From the NCBI GenBank assembly GCA_009784825.1, contig WQXO01000004.1:102354-166353 (forward strand): a stretch of 64,000 nucleotides of DNA, written 5' to 3'. The DNA comes from Oscillospiraceae bacterium (GTDB lineage Bacteria; Bacillota; Clostridia; Oscillospirales; Ruminococcaceae). The notes under the pieces were generated by a model. The model did no database searches, was not told the DNA's origin, and saw only the letters and a list, made by a program, of their open reading frames with translations. The position numbers and the translations under genes were made by a program. Of the stretch, positions 16,475-24,482 are shown piece after piece. The stretch's first letter is position 1. Each line of letters starts with the position of its first letter.

Positions 16475-16999
16475 ATGTCTGAAGCTAAGTGGTATATACT
16501 GCACACCTATTCCGGCTATGAAAAAAAGGTTGCCGATAATATTGTCAAGCTCGTGGAAAACAGAAACTTTCAACATTTGATTGAGGAAGTTATGGTTCCC
16601 ACCGAAATGGTCACGGAAACTCATGACGGGAAAACAAAACAGGTTGAGGTTAAGCTCTTCCCATGTTACGTCTATGTTAAAATGGTAATGACCGACGAGT
16701 CTTGGTATATTTGCAGGAACACCAGAGGAGTTACCGGATTTGTGGGGCCCGGGTCTAAGCCCATTCCGCTGACCGAGCAGGAAATACAGAACCTCGGAAT
16801 GATTAAACAGCCCGCAAGTGAGCTTTCGTTCAAGGAAGGTGAAATCGTTTCTATCGTTTCCGGCCCTCTCGAAGGATACGAGGGTGTGGTTAAGGAAATT
16901 GATGAGGCGGGTGCAAAGGTTCTTGTGGCAGTGTCTATGTTCGGGAGAGAAACTCCCGCTACGCTTGATATTTCGGCGATTACTAAGTTAAAAGTCTAA
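16475..16999 (+). CDS. nusG: Transcription termination/antitermination protein NusG
   Basis: This 174-aa protein has the NGN domain opening KWYILHTYSGYEKKVADN, the RNRGVTGFVG-like turn (NTRGVTGFVGPGSKP) and a C-terminal KOW domain with FKEGEIVSIVSGPLEGYEGVVKEI. NusG binds RNA polymerase and modulates pausing and Rho or ribosome coupling. It lies between secE and rplK as in most bacteria. Confidence 0.96.
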   Translation: MSEAKWYILHTYSGYEKKVADNIVKLVENRNFQHLIEEVMVPTEMVTETHDGKTKQVEVKLFPCYVYVKMVMTDESWYICRNTRGVTGFVGPGSKPIPLTEQEIQNLGMIKQPASELSFKEGEIVSIVSGPLEGYEGVVKEIDEAGAKVLVAVSMFGRETPATLDISAITKLKV

Positions 17000-17029
17000 A
17001 CTATTCTTAAAATAAGGGGTACGTTAAAA

Positions 17030-17455
17030 ATGGCACAGAAAATTATCGGTTATATTAAATTACAAATTCCTGCGGGGAAAGCAACTCCCGCTCCGCCTGT
17101 AGGCCCTGCATTGGGTCAGCACGGCGTTAATATCATGGCGTTTACCAAGGATTTCAACGAGCGTACTAAAAATGATGCAGGGTTAATCATTCCTGTTGTT
17201 ATCACGGTTTATGCGGACAGAAGCTTTTCGTTTATTACGAAAACACCGCCTGCTGCTGTGTTGATTAAGAAAGCCTGCGGTATTGAAAGCGGTTCGGGTG
17301 TTCCGAATAAAACTAAGGTTGCAAAGATTACTAAAAGTCAGCTTGAGGCAATTGCACAGCAGAAAATGCCTGACCTTAACGCAAGCAATCTTGAATCGGC
17401 AATGTCTATGATTGCCGGAACAGCACGTTCCATGGGCGTGGAAGTAGCAGACTAA
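17030..17455 (+). CDS. rplK: 50S ribosomal protein L11
   Basis: This 141-aa protein has the L11 N-terminal signature [22 protein letters not shown] and the C-terminal RNA-binding domain ending [12 protein letters not shown]. It forms the GTPase-associated centre with 23S rRNA. The stop codon lies within the first unit of a heptad tandem repeat (17454-17488). Confidence 0.97.
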   Translation: MAQKIIGYIKLQIPAGKATPAPPVGPALGQHGVNIMAFTKDFNERTKNDAGLIIPVVITVYADRSFSFITKTPPAAVLIKKACGIESGSGVPNKTKVAKITKSQLEAIAQQKMPDLNASNLESAMSMIAGTARSMGVEVAD

Positions 17456-17488
17456 TTAATAGGTAATAATTAATAATTAATAATTATT
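17454..17488. repeat. AATTAAT-type heptad repeat between rplK and rplA
   Basis: Five heptads in phase: AATTAAT, AGGTAAT, AATTAAT, AATTAAT and AATTATT. The first unit overlaps the rplK stop codon. The spacer between rplK and rplA (97 bases) is otherwise featureless apart from the rplA ribosome site. Confidence 0.75.
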
Positions 17489-17552
17489 TATTGTAAATAC
17501 GTGGGAGATTGCTTTAAAGCTGTCGATAGAACCACTAAGGAGGATTTTACAA

Positions 17553-18242
17553 ATGAAACACGGTAAAAAGTTCAGAGAGAGCGAAAAGTTAATTGATTCA
17601 ACCAAGCTTTATGACACCAATGAGGCACTTGACCTTGTTTGTCAAACAGCAAAGGCGAAGTTCGACGAGACTGTCGAAATCCACATCAGATTGGGTGTTG
17701 ACTCCCGTCACGCTGACCAACAGGTAAGAGGTGCAGTTGTGTTACCCAATGGTACAGGCAGAACTGTCAGAACCCTTGTCTTCGCAAAGGGCGACAAAAT
17801 TAAGGAAGCTGAGGAAGCCGGTTCGGATTTCGTGGCAGACGATGATACCGTTGCGAAAATTCAAGGCGGTTGGATGGACTTCGACGTTGTTATTGCTTCT
17901 CCGGATATGATGGGAACAGTCGGTAAATTAGGTAAGGTGTTAGGTCCTCGCGGTCTTATGCCTAACCCGAAGGCCGGTACGGTTACTCCCGATGTTGCAA
18001 AAGCAGTTAAAGAAGCTAAAGCGGGTAAAATCGAATATCGCTTGGATAAAACAAACATTATCCACTGCCCTATCGGGAAAGCGTCGTTCGGTAAAGAGAA
18101 GTTGGAAGAAAACTTCGATACTCTTATGGGGGCTGTTATTAAAGCTAAGCCTGCCGCCGCTAAGGGGCAGTATGTGAAAAGCTGTACAGTTGCCGCAACT
18201 ATGGGACCGGGCGTAAAGGTTAATACAATTAAGTTTATATAA
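17553..18242 (+). CDS. rplA: 50S ribosomal protein L1
   Basis: This 229-aa protein matches L1 over its whole length, with VELHIRLGVD-like ([27 protein letters not shown] split around residue 40-60) and the signature [23 protein letters not shown]1 forms the mobile stalk at the tRNA exit site and often represses its own operon. An AAGGAGG site precedes the ATG. In contrast to many genomes, rplJ-rplL do not follow. Confidence 0.97.
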   Translation: MKHGKKFRESEKLIDSTKLYDTNEALDLVCQTAKAKFDETVEIHIRLGVDSRHADQQVRGAVVLPNGTGRTVRTLVFAKGDKIKEAEEAGSDFVADDDTVAKIQGGWMDFDVVIASPDMMGTVGKLGKVLGPRGLMPNPKAGTVTPDVAKAVKEAKAGKIEYRLDKTNIIHCPIGKASFGKEKLEENFDTLMGAVIKAKPAAAKGQYVKSCTVAATMGPGVKVNTIKFI

Positions 18243-18256
18243 TCAATTCAAGTATG

Positions 18257-18282
18257 GCACGGTGAATAACCGTGCTTATTTG
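18257..18282 (+). terminator. Probable rho-independent terminator after rplA
   Basis: GCACGGT-gaata-ACCGTGC (7-bp perfect stem) is followed by TTATTTG. The T tract is interrupted, so termination may be partial and could allow read-through into the next gene. Confidence 0.6.
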
Positions 18283-18307
18283 TAAATTTAAATAAGGAGA
18301 GGTTCTT

Positions 18308-19756
18308 ATGTCTTTTGTGAAATTTATGTCGGGGGAGAATATTCCGCTTGAAATGCACAAGGTTCGCATGGTGCAGAAGGTCAACCTGTTACCGGTGGAG
18401 CAACGCCTTAAAGCTATCGAGGAAGCGGGGTATAATACGTTTTTGTTGAAAAACCGTGATGTATTCTTAGACCAGCTGACCGACAGCGGTGTAAACGCCA
18501 TGAGCCAAGAGCAGTATGCCGCTATGATGCGTGCTGATGACAGTTATGCCGGGTCTGAGACTTTTTATCGTCTTGAAGCGGTTTTACAGGATATTTTCGG
18601 CATGAAGTATTTCCTGCCCGCCCATCAGGGTCGTGCGTGTGAACACCTTATTTCAAAAATCCTCGTTAAACCGGGTTTAACCACTATTATGAACTATCAC
18701 TTCACCACCACTAAAGCACACATCACGATATTAGGCGGGATAGTTGAGGAGATTGTCATTGACGAGGGGTTAAAAATCGAGAGTGATTTACCATTTAAGG
18801 GTGACTTAAATATCGACAGGCTTAACGAGCTTATTAAAAAGCTCGGCAAGGAAAAAATTGCATTCGTTCGCATTGAGGCAGGAACTAACTTAATCGGGGG
18901 ACAGCCTGTTTCCATGAACAATATGCGTATGGTGTCCGACATTTGCCGTAATGCCGGTATTCCGCTTGTTTATGACGCAAGTCTGTTGGGGGATAACTTG
19001 TATTTCATTAAAAAGCGTGATGAAAAGTATAAAAATGCTGATATTAAGTCCATTTGCCGTGAAATCGCTTCAATGATGGATATTGTGTATTTCTCTGCCC
19101 GTAAGCTCGGCTCTGCACGGGGAGGCGGTATATTAGTCAATAATGAGGAGCTGTATCTGAAGTTCCGTGACTTGATTCCTTTATATGAGGGATTTCTCAC
19201 CTATGGCGGCATGTCTGTTCGGGAAATGGAGGCACTTGCTGTCGGTTTAGAGGAAACCATGGACATGGACGTGGTCAGTCAAACTCCTATAATCGTAGAG
19301 GCACTGTGCAATGAATTAATTAAGAATGGCGTGCCTGTTGTAACTCCTCCGGGGGGCTTGGGCTGTCACGTGGACGCTACGCAAATATGTGCCCACCTGC
19401 CTCAAACCCAGTATCGTGCGGGGGCGTTGACTGCCGCTATATATATTGCAAGCGGTGTTCGTAATATGGAGCGTGGTACTATGAGTGAGCAACGCAACGA
19501 GGATGGTAGTGAGCGGTTCGCTGAAATGGAGCTTGCCCGCCTTGCAGTTCCAAGACGTGTGTTCACTCTTTCGCAGGTTAAATATACTGCTGACCGCATT
19601 AGCTGGTTGTACCAAAACCGCAATCTTATAGGCGGGTTGGAATTCACCGAGGAGCCTAAGGTATTGCGTTTCTTCTTCGGGCGGCTTAAGCCAATCGGTA
19701 ACTGGCCCGAGGAATTAGCAAAGAAATTCAGAGAAGATTTCGGCGATAGTCTGTAA
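18308..19756 (+). CDS. Tyrosine phenol-lyase-like PLP beta-eliminating lyase
   Basis: This 482-aa protein belongs to the tryptophanase/tyrosine phenol-lyase family of PLP enzymes. The PLP lysine lies in FSARKLGSARGGG. The segment GVRNMERG matches tyrosine phenol-lyase (Met379 and Arg381 in that enzyme), where tryptophanase has AVEIG; LRFF near the C-terminus keeps the Phe448 position. These favour L-tyrosine cleavage to phenol, pyruvate and ammonia. The Asp that follows the PLP lysine in both classical enzymes is Leu here, so the substrate may differ. An AAGGAGA site precedes the ATG. No permease or regulator is adjacent. Confidence 0.8.
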   Translation: MSFVKFMSGENIPLEMHKVRMVQKVNLLPVEQRLKAIEEAGYNTFLLKNRDVFLDQLTDSGVNAMSQEQYAAMMRADDSYAGSETFYRLEAVLQDIFGMKYFLPAHQGRACEHLISKILVKPGLTTIMNYHFTTTKAHITILGGIVEEIVIDEGLKIESDLPFKGDLNIDRLNELIKKLGKEKIAFVRIEAGTNLIGGQPVSMNNMRMVSDICRNAGIPLVYDASLLGDNLYFIKKRDEKYKNADIKSICREIASMMDIVYFSARKLGSARGGGILVNNEELYLKFRDLIPLYEGFLTYGGMSVREMEALAVGLEETMDMDVVSQTPIIVEALCNELIKNGVPVVTPPGGLGCHVDATQICAHLPQTQYRAGALTAAIYIASGVRNMERGTMSEQRNEDGSERFAEMELARLAVPRRVFTLSQVKYTADRISWLYQNRNLIGGLEFTEEPKVLRFFFGRLKPIGNWPEELAKKFREDFGDSL

Positions 19757-19777
19757 ACTTTTGTGCAATTTATCATA

Positions 19778-19806
19778 TTGACAAATTGAATTTCATATGC
19801 TAATAT
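19778..19806 (+). promoter_or_regulatory. Promoter of the NiCo riboswitch/CDF transcript
   Basis: TTGACA at 19778-19783 and TAATAT at 19801-19806, spacer 17 bases, immediately upstream of the aptamer. Confidence 0.8.
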
Positions 19807-19810
19807 AGTT

Positions 19811-19930
19811 AAAACTGAGCAGGCGATGGATTCGTTTAAGAATTCGTGGTGCCGGGTCGCTAATGCGACTAAAGTCGCTAATGCAACTTTAGTTGCTAAT
19901 GCAACAGTAGGATATACCTACGGGACAGTA
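19811..19930 (+). ncRNA. NiCo (czcD) riboswitch aptamer
   Basis: The leader carries the conserved parts of the NiCo class in order: ACTGAGCAGGC, a first stem with ATTCG/CGAAT-type pairing, GGTGCCGGG, an insert stem, AACAG, a stem TAGG/CCTA, and GGGACAGT closing P1. The family senses Ni2+ or Co2+ and controls CDF exporters, and a CDF exporter gene follows directly. The third stem region is expanded by three near-identical hairpins (see findings). Assignment is by recognition of conserved bases, not by a covariance search. Confidence 0.85.
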
Positions 19931-19952
19931 ATGTCCCCGTAGGTATTTTTAT
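19917..19952 (+). terminator. Riboswitch expression platform: intrinsic terminator
   Basis: CCTACGGGAC-agtaat-GTCCCCGTAGG followed by TATTTTTATTT forms a strong terminator. Its left arm overlaps the aptamer bases GGGACAGT, so metal binding to the aptamer and terminator formation exclude each other. Metal would turn expression on. Confidence 0.88.
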
Positions 19953-19972
19953 TTATATTAGGAGATTTTATT

Positions 19973-20896
19973 ATGAACAAGAACAAAAAGATGATTAAGA
20001 AAGAGTTAACTAATGAGCAAATCGGCATAAAAGTCGCATTTAACACGGTTATGGTAAACCTTATCCTGACCGCTTTTAAGTTTTTTGCGGGGATTTTCGG
20101 GAATTCTACCGCTATGATTGCTGATGCGGTTCACTCGCTTTCTGACGGCTTAACCACGATTTTTGTGATGATTGGGATTAAGTTAGCCAACAAAAAACCC
20201 GATAAGGAACACCCTTATGGGCATGAACGCTTTGAATGTGTTGCCGCCATCATTATGTCTGTCGCATTGTTCTTGACCGGGGTGGGAATAGGCTGGGCAG
20301 GGATTCAACAAATTTTATCGGATAATTATGAGGAGATGCCTGTCCCGGGGATTATCGCACTTGTTGCTGCTGTTTTGACCATTGTTGTAAAAGAAGCCAT
20401 GTATTGGTATGAGCGTGCCGCCGCTATTAAAATTAACTCCTCTGCCCTTTTAGCGGACGCATGGCACAGCCGCTCCGACTCGCTTTCCTCAATTGGCAGT
20501 TTTTTCGGAATATTGGGGGCACGCCTCGGTTTTCCCATTCTTGACTCGATTGCGGCGATAATTATTTCTGTGTTTATTCTTAAGGTTGCGATTGATATTT
20601 TCCGTGTTTCTGTTGGGAAGATGACCGACAAGTCCTGCGATGACGAAACTGAGGGAAAAATGAGAGAGGTCATTCTCGCTCAAGAAGATGTTCAGGGGAT
20701 TGATTTACTTAAAACAAGAATGTTCGCAGACAAAATATATGTCGATGTTGAAATATGTGCTGATGGGTTGATTACATTACATGAAGCACACAGCATTGCT
20801 CATACTGTACATGACGCAATCGAAACCGAGTTCCCTAAGGTTAAGCACTGCTCGGTTCATGTGAACCCGGTTGATTTACCGGATGACTCGGAATAA
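19973..20896 (+). CDS. Cation diffusion facilitator (CDF) metal exporter
   Basis: This 307-aa protein has six predicted membrane helices and the two CDF metal-site motifs, ADAVHSLSD in helix 2 and ADAWHSRSD in helix 5. It has a C-terminal cytoplasmic domain with paired His residues (HEAHSIAH, HCSVHV). The His-Asp pair types suggest export of divalent metals such as Co, Ni, Zn or Fe in exchange for protons. An AGGAGA site precedes the ATG. Control by the upstream NiCo riboswitch points to Ni/Co detoxification. A terminator at 20909 ends the transcript. Confidence 0.92.
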   Translation: MNKNKKMIKKELTNEQIGIKVAFNTVMVNLILTAFKFFAGIFGNSTAMIADAVHSLSDGLTTIFVMIGIKLANKKPDKEHPYGHERFECVAAIIMSVALFLTGVGIGWAGIQQILSDNYEEMPVPGIIALVAAVLTIVVKEAMYWYERAAAIKINSSALLADAWHSRSDSLSSIGSFFGILGARLGFPILDSIAAIIISVFILKVAIDIFRVSVGKMTDKSCDDETEGKMREVILAQEDVQGIDLLKTRMFADKIYVDVEICADGLITLHEAHSIAHTVHDAIETEFPKVKHCSVHVNPVDLPDDSE

Positions 20897-20908
20897 TAAT
20901 AGAGTAAG

Positions 20909-20943
20909 ACAGGGCTTTCTATTTAAAGATTGCCCTGTTTTTT
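20909..20943 (+). terminator. Rho-independent terminator after the CDF gene
   Basis: ACAGGGC (20909-20915) pairs with GCCCTGT (20932-20938), followed by a T run. Loop of 16 bases. Confidence 0.88.
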
Positions 20944-21002
20944 AACGGATTTTTCAATTATGCATAATATAGTGTATACATTGACAAGGAGAAATTTATT
21001 TA

Positions 21003-21221
21003 ATGAATAACGGGAAATCATCAATAATTATACTAAATTCGGTTACTGAAGCCAATAAAGCACGCAGAGAGCTTTCTAATTATAAAATAAAGTGTTCTGT
21101 CGAAAAAGTGACCGTGAAACGGGGCGGCTGCGGCTTCGGTATCAGGGTCACTGATGACCCTGATAAAATTTGCAGGTATTTGGAATTAATTGATATTGAA
21201 TGTTCTGAGGTGATAAGATGA
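21003..21221 (+). CDS. DUF3343 small protein (putative Se/S carrier-like)
   Basis: This 72-aa protein fits DUF3343. It has a short alpha/beta fold (IIILNSVTEANKARRELSNY) and a Gly/Cys-rich turn KRGGCGFGIRV holding one of its cysteines. DUF3343 proteins are commonly encoded beside selenocysteine lyase or cysteine desulfurase genes and are thought to carry sulfur or selenium. The stop overlaps the next ATG by 4 bases (ATGA), so the pair is translationally coupled. An AAGGAG site lies 11 bases before the ATG. Confidence 0.82.
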   Translation: MNNGKSSIIILNSVTEANKARRELSNYKIKCSVEKVTVKRGGCGFGIRVTDDPDKICRYLELIDIECSEVIR

Positions 21222-22348
21222 TATATTTTGATAATGCTGCCACCACATTCCCTAAGCCGCCGATTGTTGCTAATGCAATGTACAAGGCGATGACACAGTA
21301 TGGCGGTAATCCGGGGAGAGCCGGTCATAAGCTGTCTATGAACACTGCAGAGGCGATATATAACGCCCGTGAAAAGTGTGCAGAGTTTTTCGGGGCTGAA
21401 ACCGAGAATGTTGTATTTACGCTCAACTGCACTCATGCCCTTAATATCGCCATTAAGGGATTAGCAACAGCTAATGCACATTTTATCATTTCCGACTTGG
21501 AGCATAACGCCTCTGCCCGTCCGGTTCATGCCGCTTCAAAGGAAAACAATATCACCTATTCCGTGGCTAAGACGGGTGAAACAGTAAGTGAAACAATAAG
21601 GGCGTTTGAGTCGTTAATCAATACCCGAACTAAAGCGATAGTTTGTACTATGGCGAGCAATGTTACCGGGAAGATTCTGCCGTTTCGGGAAATCGCCGCA
21701 TTGTGCAAGAAAAAGGGGATTTGTTTTGTTTTAGACGCCGCACAAGGGGCAGGAGTTATTCCGGTGAGTATGGACGATGGGGTGAATATATTGTGCTGTC
21801 CGGGGCATAAGGGATTGTACGGCCCTATGGGTACCGGTCTTATGCTGACTGATGCAAAGTATAAGCTTAGGACATTCACCGAGGGGGGAACTGGCAGCAA
21901 CAGCCGTGACCTTGAGCAACCCGATAACTTGCCCGACAGGTTCGAGTGCGGGACTGTTAATACTGCAGGGATTATTGCACTTGGAGCGGGGATTGACTTT
22001 GTTACCGAGAAAAAGATAACCCGTATCCACGATTATGAAATGAATCTGTGTGAAATGTTAATTAACGCCTTAAAGAAAAATCCGAAGATAACACTGTATT
22101 TCGATAAAATGGACGATACACGAGTGCCGTTAGTTCCCTTTAATATTATCGGAACAGATTCTGCGACTGCCGCAAACAGCTTATCCGAGGCGGGATTTTG
22201 TTTGAGGGGTGGGTTCCATTGTGCTTTCTTAGCCCATAAGAAAATGAACACGCTTAATACAGGGGTGATACGCTTCGCTCCGTCGGTGTTTAATAATAAA
22301 AGTGAGGTTCAAGCTTTAATTAAGGCGGTCGGTAAATTAACAGGTTGA
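21218..22348 (+). CDS. Class V aminotransferase: cysteine desulfurase / selenocysteine lyase
   Basis: This 376-aa PLP enzyme begins MIYFDNAATTFPKPP. The PLP lysine is in CCPGHKGLYGPMGTG, and the catalytic cysteine is in the RGGFHCA motif near residue 340. It would remove sulfur or selenium from L-cysteine or L-selenocysteine to form a persulfide or selenide. Its overlap with the DUF3343 gene suggests that the small protein is the acceptor. No iron-sulfur scaffold genes are adjacent, so it is probably not the main SUF enzyme. Members of this subgroup are annotated simply as aminotransferase class V. Confidence 0.88.
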   Translation: MIYFDNAATTFPKPPIVANAMYKAMTQYGGNPGRAGHKLSMNTAEAIYNAREKCAEFFGAETENVVFTLNCTHALNIAIKGLATANAHFIISDLEHNASARPVHAASKENNITYSVAKTGETVSETIRAFESLINTRTKAIVCTMASNVTGKILPFREIAALCKKKGICFVLDAAQGAGVIPVSMDDGVNILCCPGHKGLYGPMGTGLMLTDAKYKLRTFTEGGTGSNSRDLEQPDNLPDRFECGTVNTAGIIALGAGIDFVTEKKITRIHDYEMNLCEMLINALKKNPKITLYFDKMDDTRVPLVPFNIIGTDSATAANSLSEAGFCLRGGFHCAFLAHKKMNTLNTGVIRFAPSVFNNKSEVQALIKAVGKLTG

Positions 22349-22373
22349 CATAACTTGGTTTTAATGCTATACT
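22345..22373 (+). promoter_or_regulatory. Promoter of the NERD gene, placing the ATG at +1
   Basis: TTGACA at 22345-22350 (overlapping the previous stop codon) and TATACT at 22368-22373, spacer 17 bases. The NERD ATG at 22380 coincides with the expected start point, so the mRNA would be leaderless. Confidence 0.75.
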
Positions 22374-22379
22374 TTTGGC

Positions 22380-23111
22380 ATGATAAAGATTTATAAAAAT
22401 AAGAACGCCAATTTCAAAAAAATATCTTTTTTGTTCGCTATTCAGGTTATCCTCGGAATGCTGCCTGCTGTGCTTTTTACTGTGTATGCACTCAGCCTTG
22501 AGGAAAAAGATATTTCTTTGGGTATAATAATCATCTCCATAATCCTGTTTTCGTTTGCCGGTTATATAGTAGCGGGCAGGCGTTATAACATTCTTGTTTC
22601 CGGCTATAAGGGTGAGAAACGCCTTGTAAAAACTGTTAAGCAATTAGACGGTGATTATTCCGTTTTTACTAATCTGCCCATTCGATATAAGAGAAACCGT
22701 TCTGAGATTGATTTACTGTTGGTCTCAAGAAACGGTGTTTTGATTGTGGAGGTTAAAAACCATTCCGGGGTTATCTCGGGTTCGTATAATGAAGATGACT
22801 GGATTCACCGCAAGTATTACCGGAAAGGTAAGGTTAGTGAAATCGAAATGGAAAACCCGTTTAAACAGATTAAACGGCAACGTGAAATTTTAAAAAGCAT
22901 TCTCCGCTCTAACGGGCTTGATATTTGGGTTGACAGCATTCTCTATTTTTCGGGGAAGCCCTGCCTCCGTTTAGATTTGAGCGGTGACAGCTGTGTCGCT
23001 TCCTCTGAAAATGAGCTGGTGGGTTTCATAAATAGTTACAAATCTAAAAAACCGCTCACAGACGAGGAATATAACGGCATTATTAATACATTGCGAACTC
23101 ACCACAATTAA
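22380..23111 (+). CDS. NERD domain membrane protein
   Basis: This 243-aa protein has two membrane helices (about 17-37 and 45-66) followed by a NERD (nuclease-related) domain. The nuclease-like motif is EID at 109-111, then EVK at 124-126, matching the D-(x)n-ExK core of restriction-type nucleases. NERD proteins are widespread; a DNA-processing role is suspected but unproven. No ribosome site precedes the ATG, which lies at the predicted transcription start, so it may be read from a leaderless mRNA. No helicase or kinase domain is attached. Confidence 0.85.
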   Translation: MIKIYKNKNANFKKISFLFAIQVILGMLPAVLFTVYALSLEEKDISLGIIIISIILFSFAGYIVAGRRYNILVSGYKGEKRLVKTVKQLDGDYSVFTNLPIRYKRNRSEIDLLLVSRNGVLIVEVKNHSGVISGSYNEDDWIHRKYYRKGKVSEIEMENPFKQIKRQREILKSILRSNGLDIWVDSILYFSGKPCLRLDLSGDSCVASSENELVGFINSYKSKKPLTDEEYNGIINTLRTHHN

Positions 23112-23441
23112 CCGCAATAGTTTTCACTTGTCAATCTATACAATGAAATACATTTAATTTGTGACATTGTACAAATTTCGTCGCAGATATGCAAAAATTA
23201 CTATTACATATTGACAAAATATTTTCTGTGTGTTATTATATACTCAGCGTAATAATGTTTTCATTTTTTTTACTCCTTTTTATTTAACTATTTTTCGATA
23301 GTTGTCTCCTTTCTTTTGTTCTACACATTTTACTTTATTTGATTTCACCCCTTCTTTGTTTATTAGAGGGGGATTTTTCTCTTTTCTTGACAAATGCTTA
23401 CATATAGAGTAGAATTAAATAAACAGGGAGGAACTGCATTT
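23112..23441 (+). promoter_or_regulatory. 330-base intergenic region with two promoters and a T-rich leader
   Basis: It holds an inverted repeat TACAATG / CATTGTA near 23136-23172. Promoter 1 is TTGACA (23211-23216) with TATTAT (23234-23239), spacer 17. A strongly pyrimidine-rich stretch follows (about 23258-23386) with CTCCTTT sequences that would be ribosome sites on the minus strand. Promoter 2 is TTGACA (23387-23392) with TAGAAT (23410-23415), spacer 17, just before the recombinase. No convincing gene of useful length is present. Confidence 0.7.
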
Positions 23442-24482
23442 ATGTTTAACAGAGACGAAGTCCCCGCATATGTCAGGGAATTCCTTGATTATATCGCCAC
23501 GATAAAAGGCAGGTCGCAGAATACTGTTACCGGGTATTTCCATGACTTAAAGTGTTTTTTAAGGTTTTTGAAAATTAAACATGGTATGGTCGATAAAAAA
23601 GCTGTCTTTGAAGAAATCGAGGTTATGGACTTCCCTGCCGAAATTATAGAAAAAATCGAATTGTTCGATATTTTAGAATTCTTGCATTTTTTGTCAACCG
23701 AGAGAAAAAACTCCCCTAAGGCGAGAGCAAGACGGGCAGTGAGCGTTCGGCAGTTTTTCAAGTATCTCACCAATAATAAACAGTGGTTTGGGGTTAGTCC
23801 TGCACAGAATTTAGAATTGCCGAGTGTTAAACCGCCGCTTCCGAAATACCTCACGTTAGAGCAGGCGAAAACTCTCCTTGATACATGTAAGAGCGAGCTT
23901 GAAAAATCCGATTGGATGAATAAGCGTGACTATTGCGTTATTACGCTTTTCTTGAACTGCGGAATGCGGTTAGGCGAGTTAGTCGGGTTGGACTTGCACG
24001 ACTATAAAAAAGAAAGAGACCCGCTTTACACAGACTCTTTCATATATTACATAAACGTGCTGGGTAAGGGGAGCAAGGAACGCATTATTTATCTCAATTC
24101 TGCCTGCATAGCCGCATTAGACGATTATTTCGCTTCGAGGCAGGAGCTGTGCGTCAGCAATGAGCGGCTGCGATATGAAAAGGCGATGTTCATCAGCAAG
24201 CGTTTCACAAGGATTACTGCACGGCGAATTGAGCAGATAATTGAAGAAAAACTGAAATTATGCGGATTGGACGGACTCGGTTTCTCGGTGCATAAGCTTA
24301 GGCATACCGCCGCTACATTAATGTATCGCAACGGGGTTGACATTCGGGTGCTGAAAGATGTTTTGGGACACGAGAACCTCGGTACAACGCAGATTTATAC
24401 CCATGTCGCTAACGAGCAGATGAGAAACGCTGTTAATAATAATCCGTTGGCTGATGTTAATTCTAAGGAGGAGGAAGATTAA
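23442..24482 (+). CDS. Tyrosine recombinase/integrase, XerC/XerD-like
   Basis: This 346-aa protein has an N-terminal SAM-like DNA-binding domain (about 1-110) and a catalytic domain with all active residues: Arg176 (CGMRLGEL), Lys212 (GKGSKER), His284 and Arg287 (HKLRHTAA), His310 and nucleophile Tyr319 (LGHENLGTTQIYTH). It could be the chromosome-dimer resolvase or a related XerC/D paralogue; length and C-terminus fit Xer rather than a phage integrase. The start at 23442 was chosen for its GGGAGGA site and lies downstream of a consensus promoter. Its stop codon overlaps that of the convergent surface-protein gene. Confidence 0.88.
   Translation: MFNRDEVPAYVREFLDYIATIKGRSQNTVTGYFHDLKCFLRFLKIKHGMVDKKAVFEEIEVMDFPAEIIEKIELFDILEFLHFLSTERKNSPKARARRAVSVRQFFKYLTNNKQWFGVSPAQNLELPSVKPPLPKYLTLEQAKTLLDTCKSELEKSDWMNKRDYCVITLFLNCGMRLGELVGLDLHDYKKERDPLYTDSFIYYINVLGKGSKERIIYLNSACIAALDDYFASRQELCVSNERLRYEKAMFISKRFTRITARRIEQIIEEKLKLCGLDGLGFSVHKLRHTAATLMYRNGVDIRVLKDVLGHENLGTTQIYTHVANEQMRNAVNNNPLADVNSKEEED

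Noticed and set aside
23280..23348. 22-codon minus-strand frame with GTG start
   Set aside because: The purine-rich sequence before it leaves no spacing between ribosome site and start; the frame is probably a by-product of the pyrimidine-rich strand.
23442..24482. Integrase marking a genomic island
   Set aside because: The flanking genes are ordinary, no att duplication or phage or conjugation genes are visible, and the protein fits Xer recombinases.
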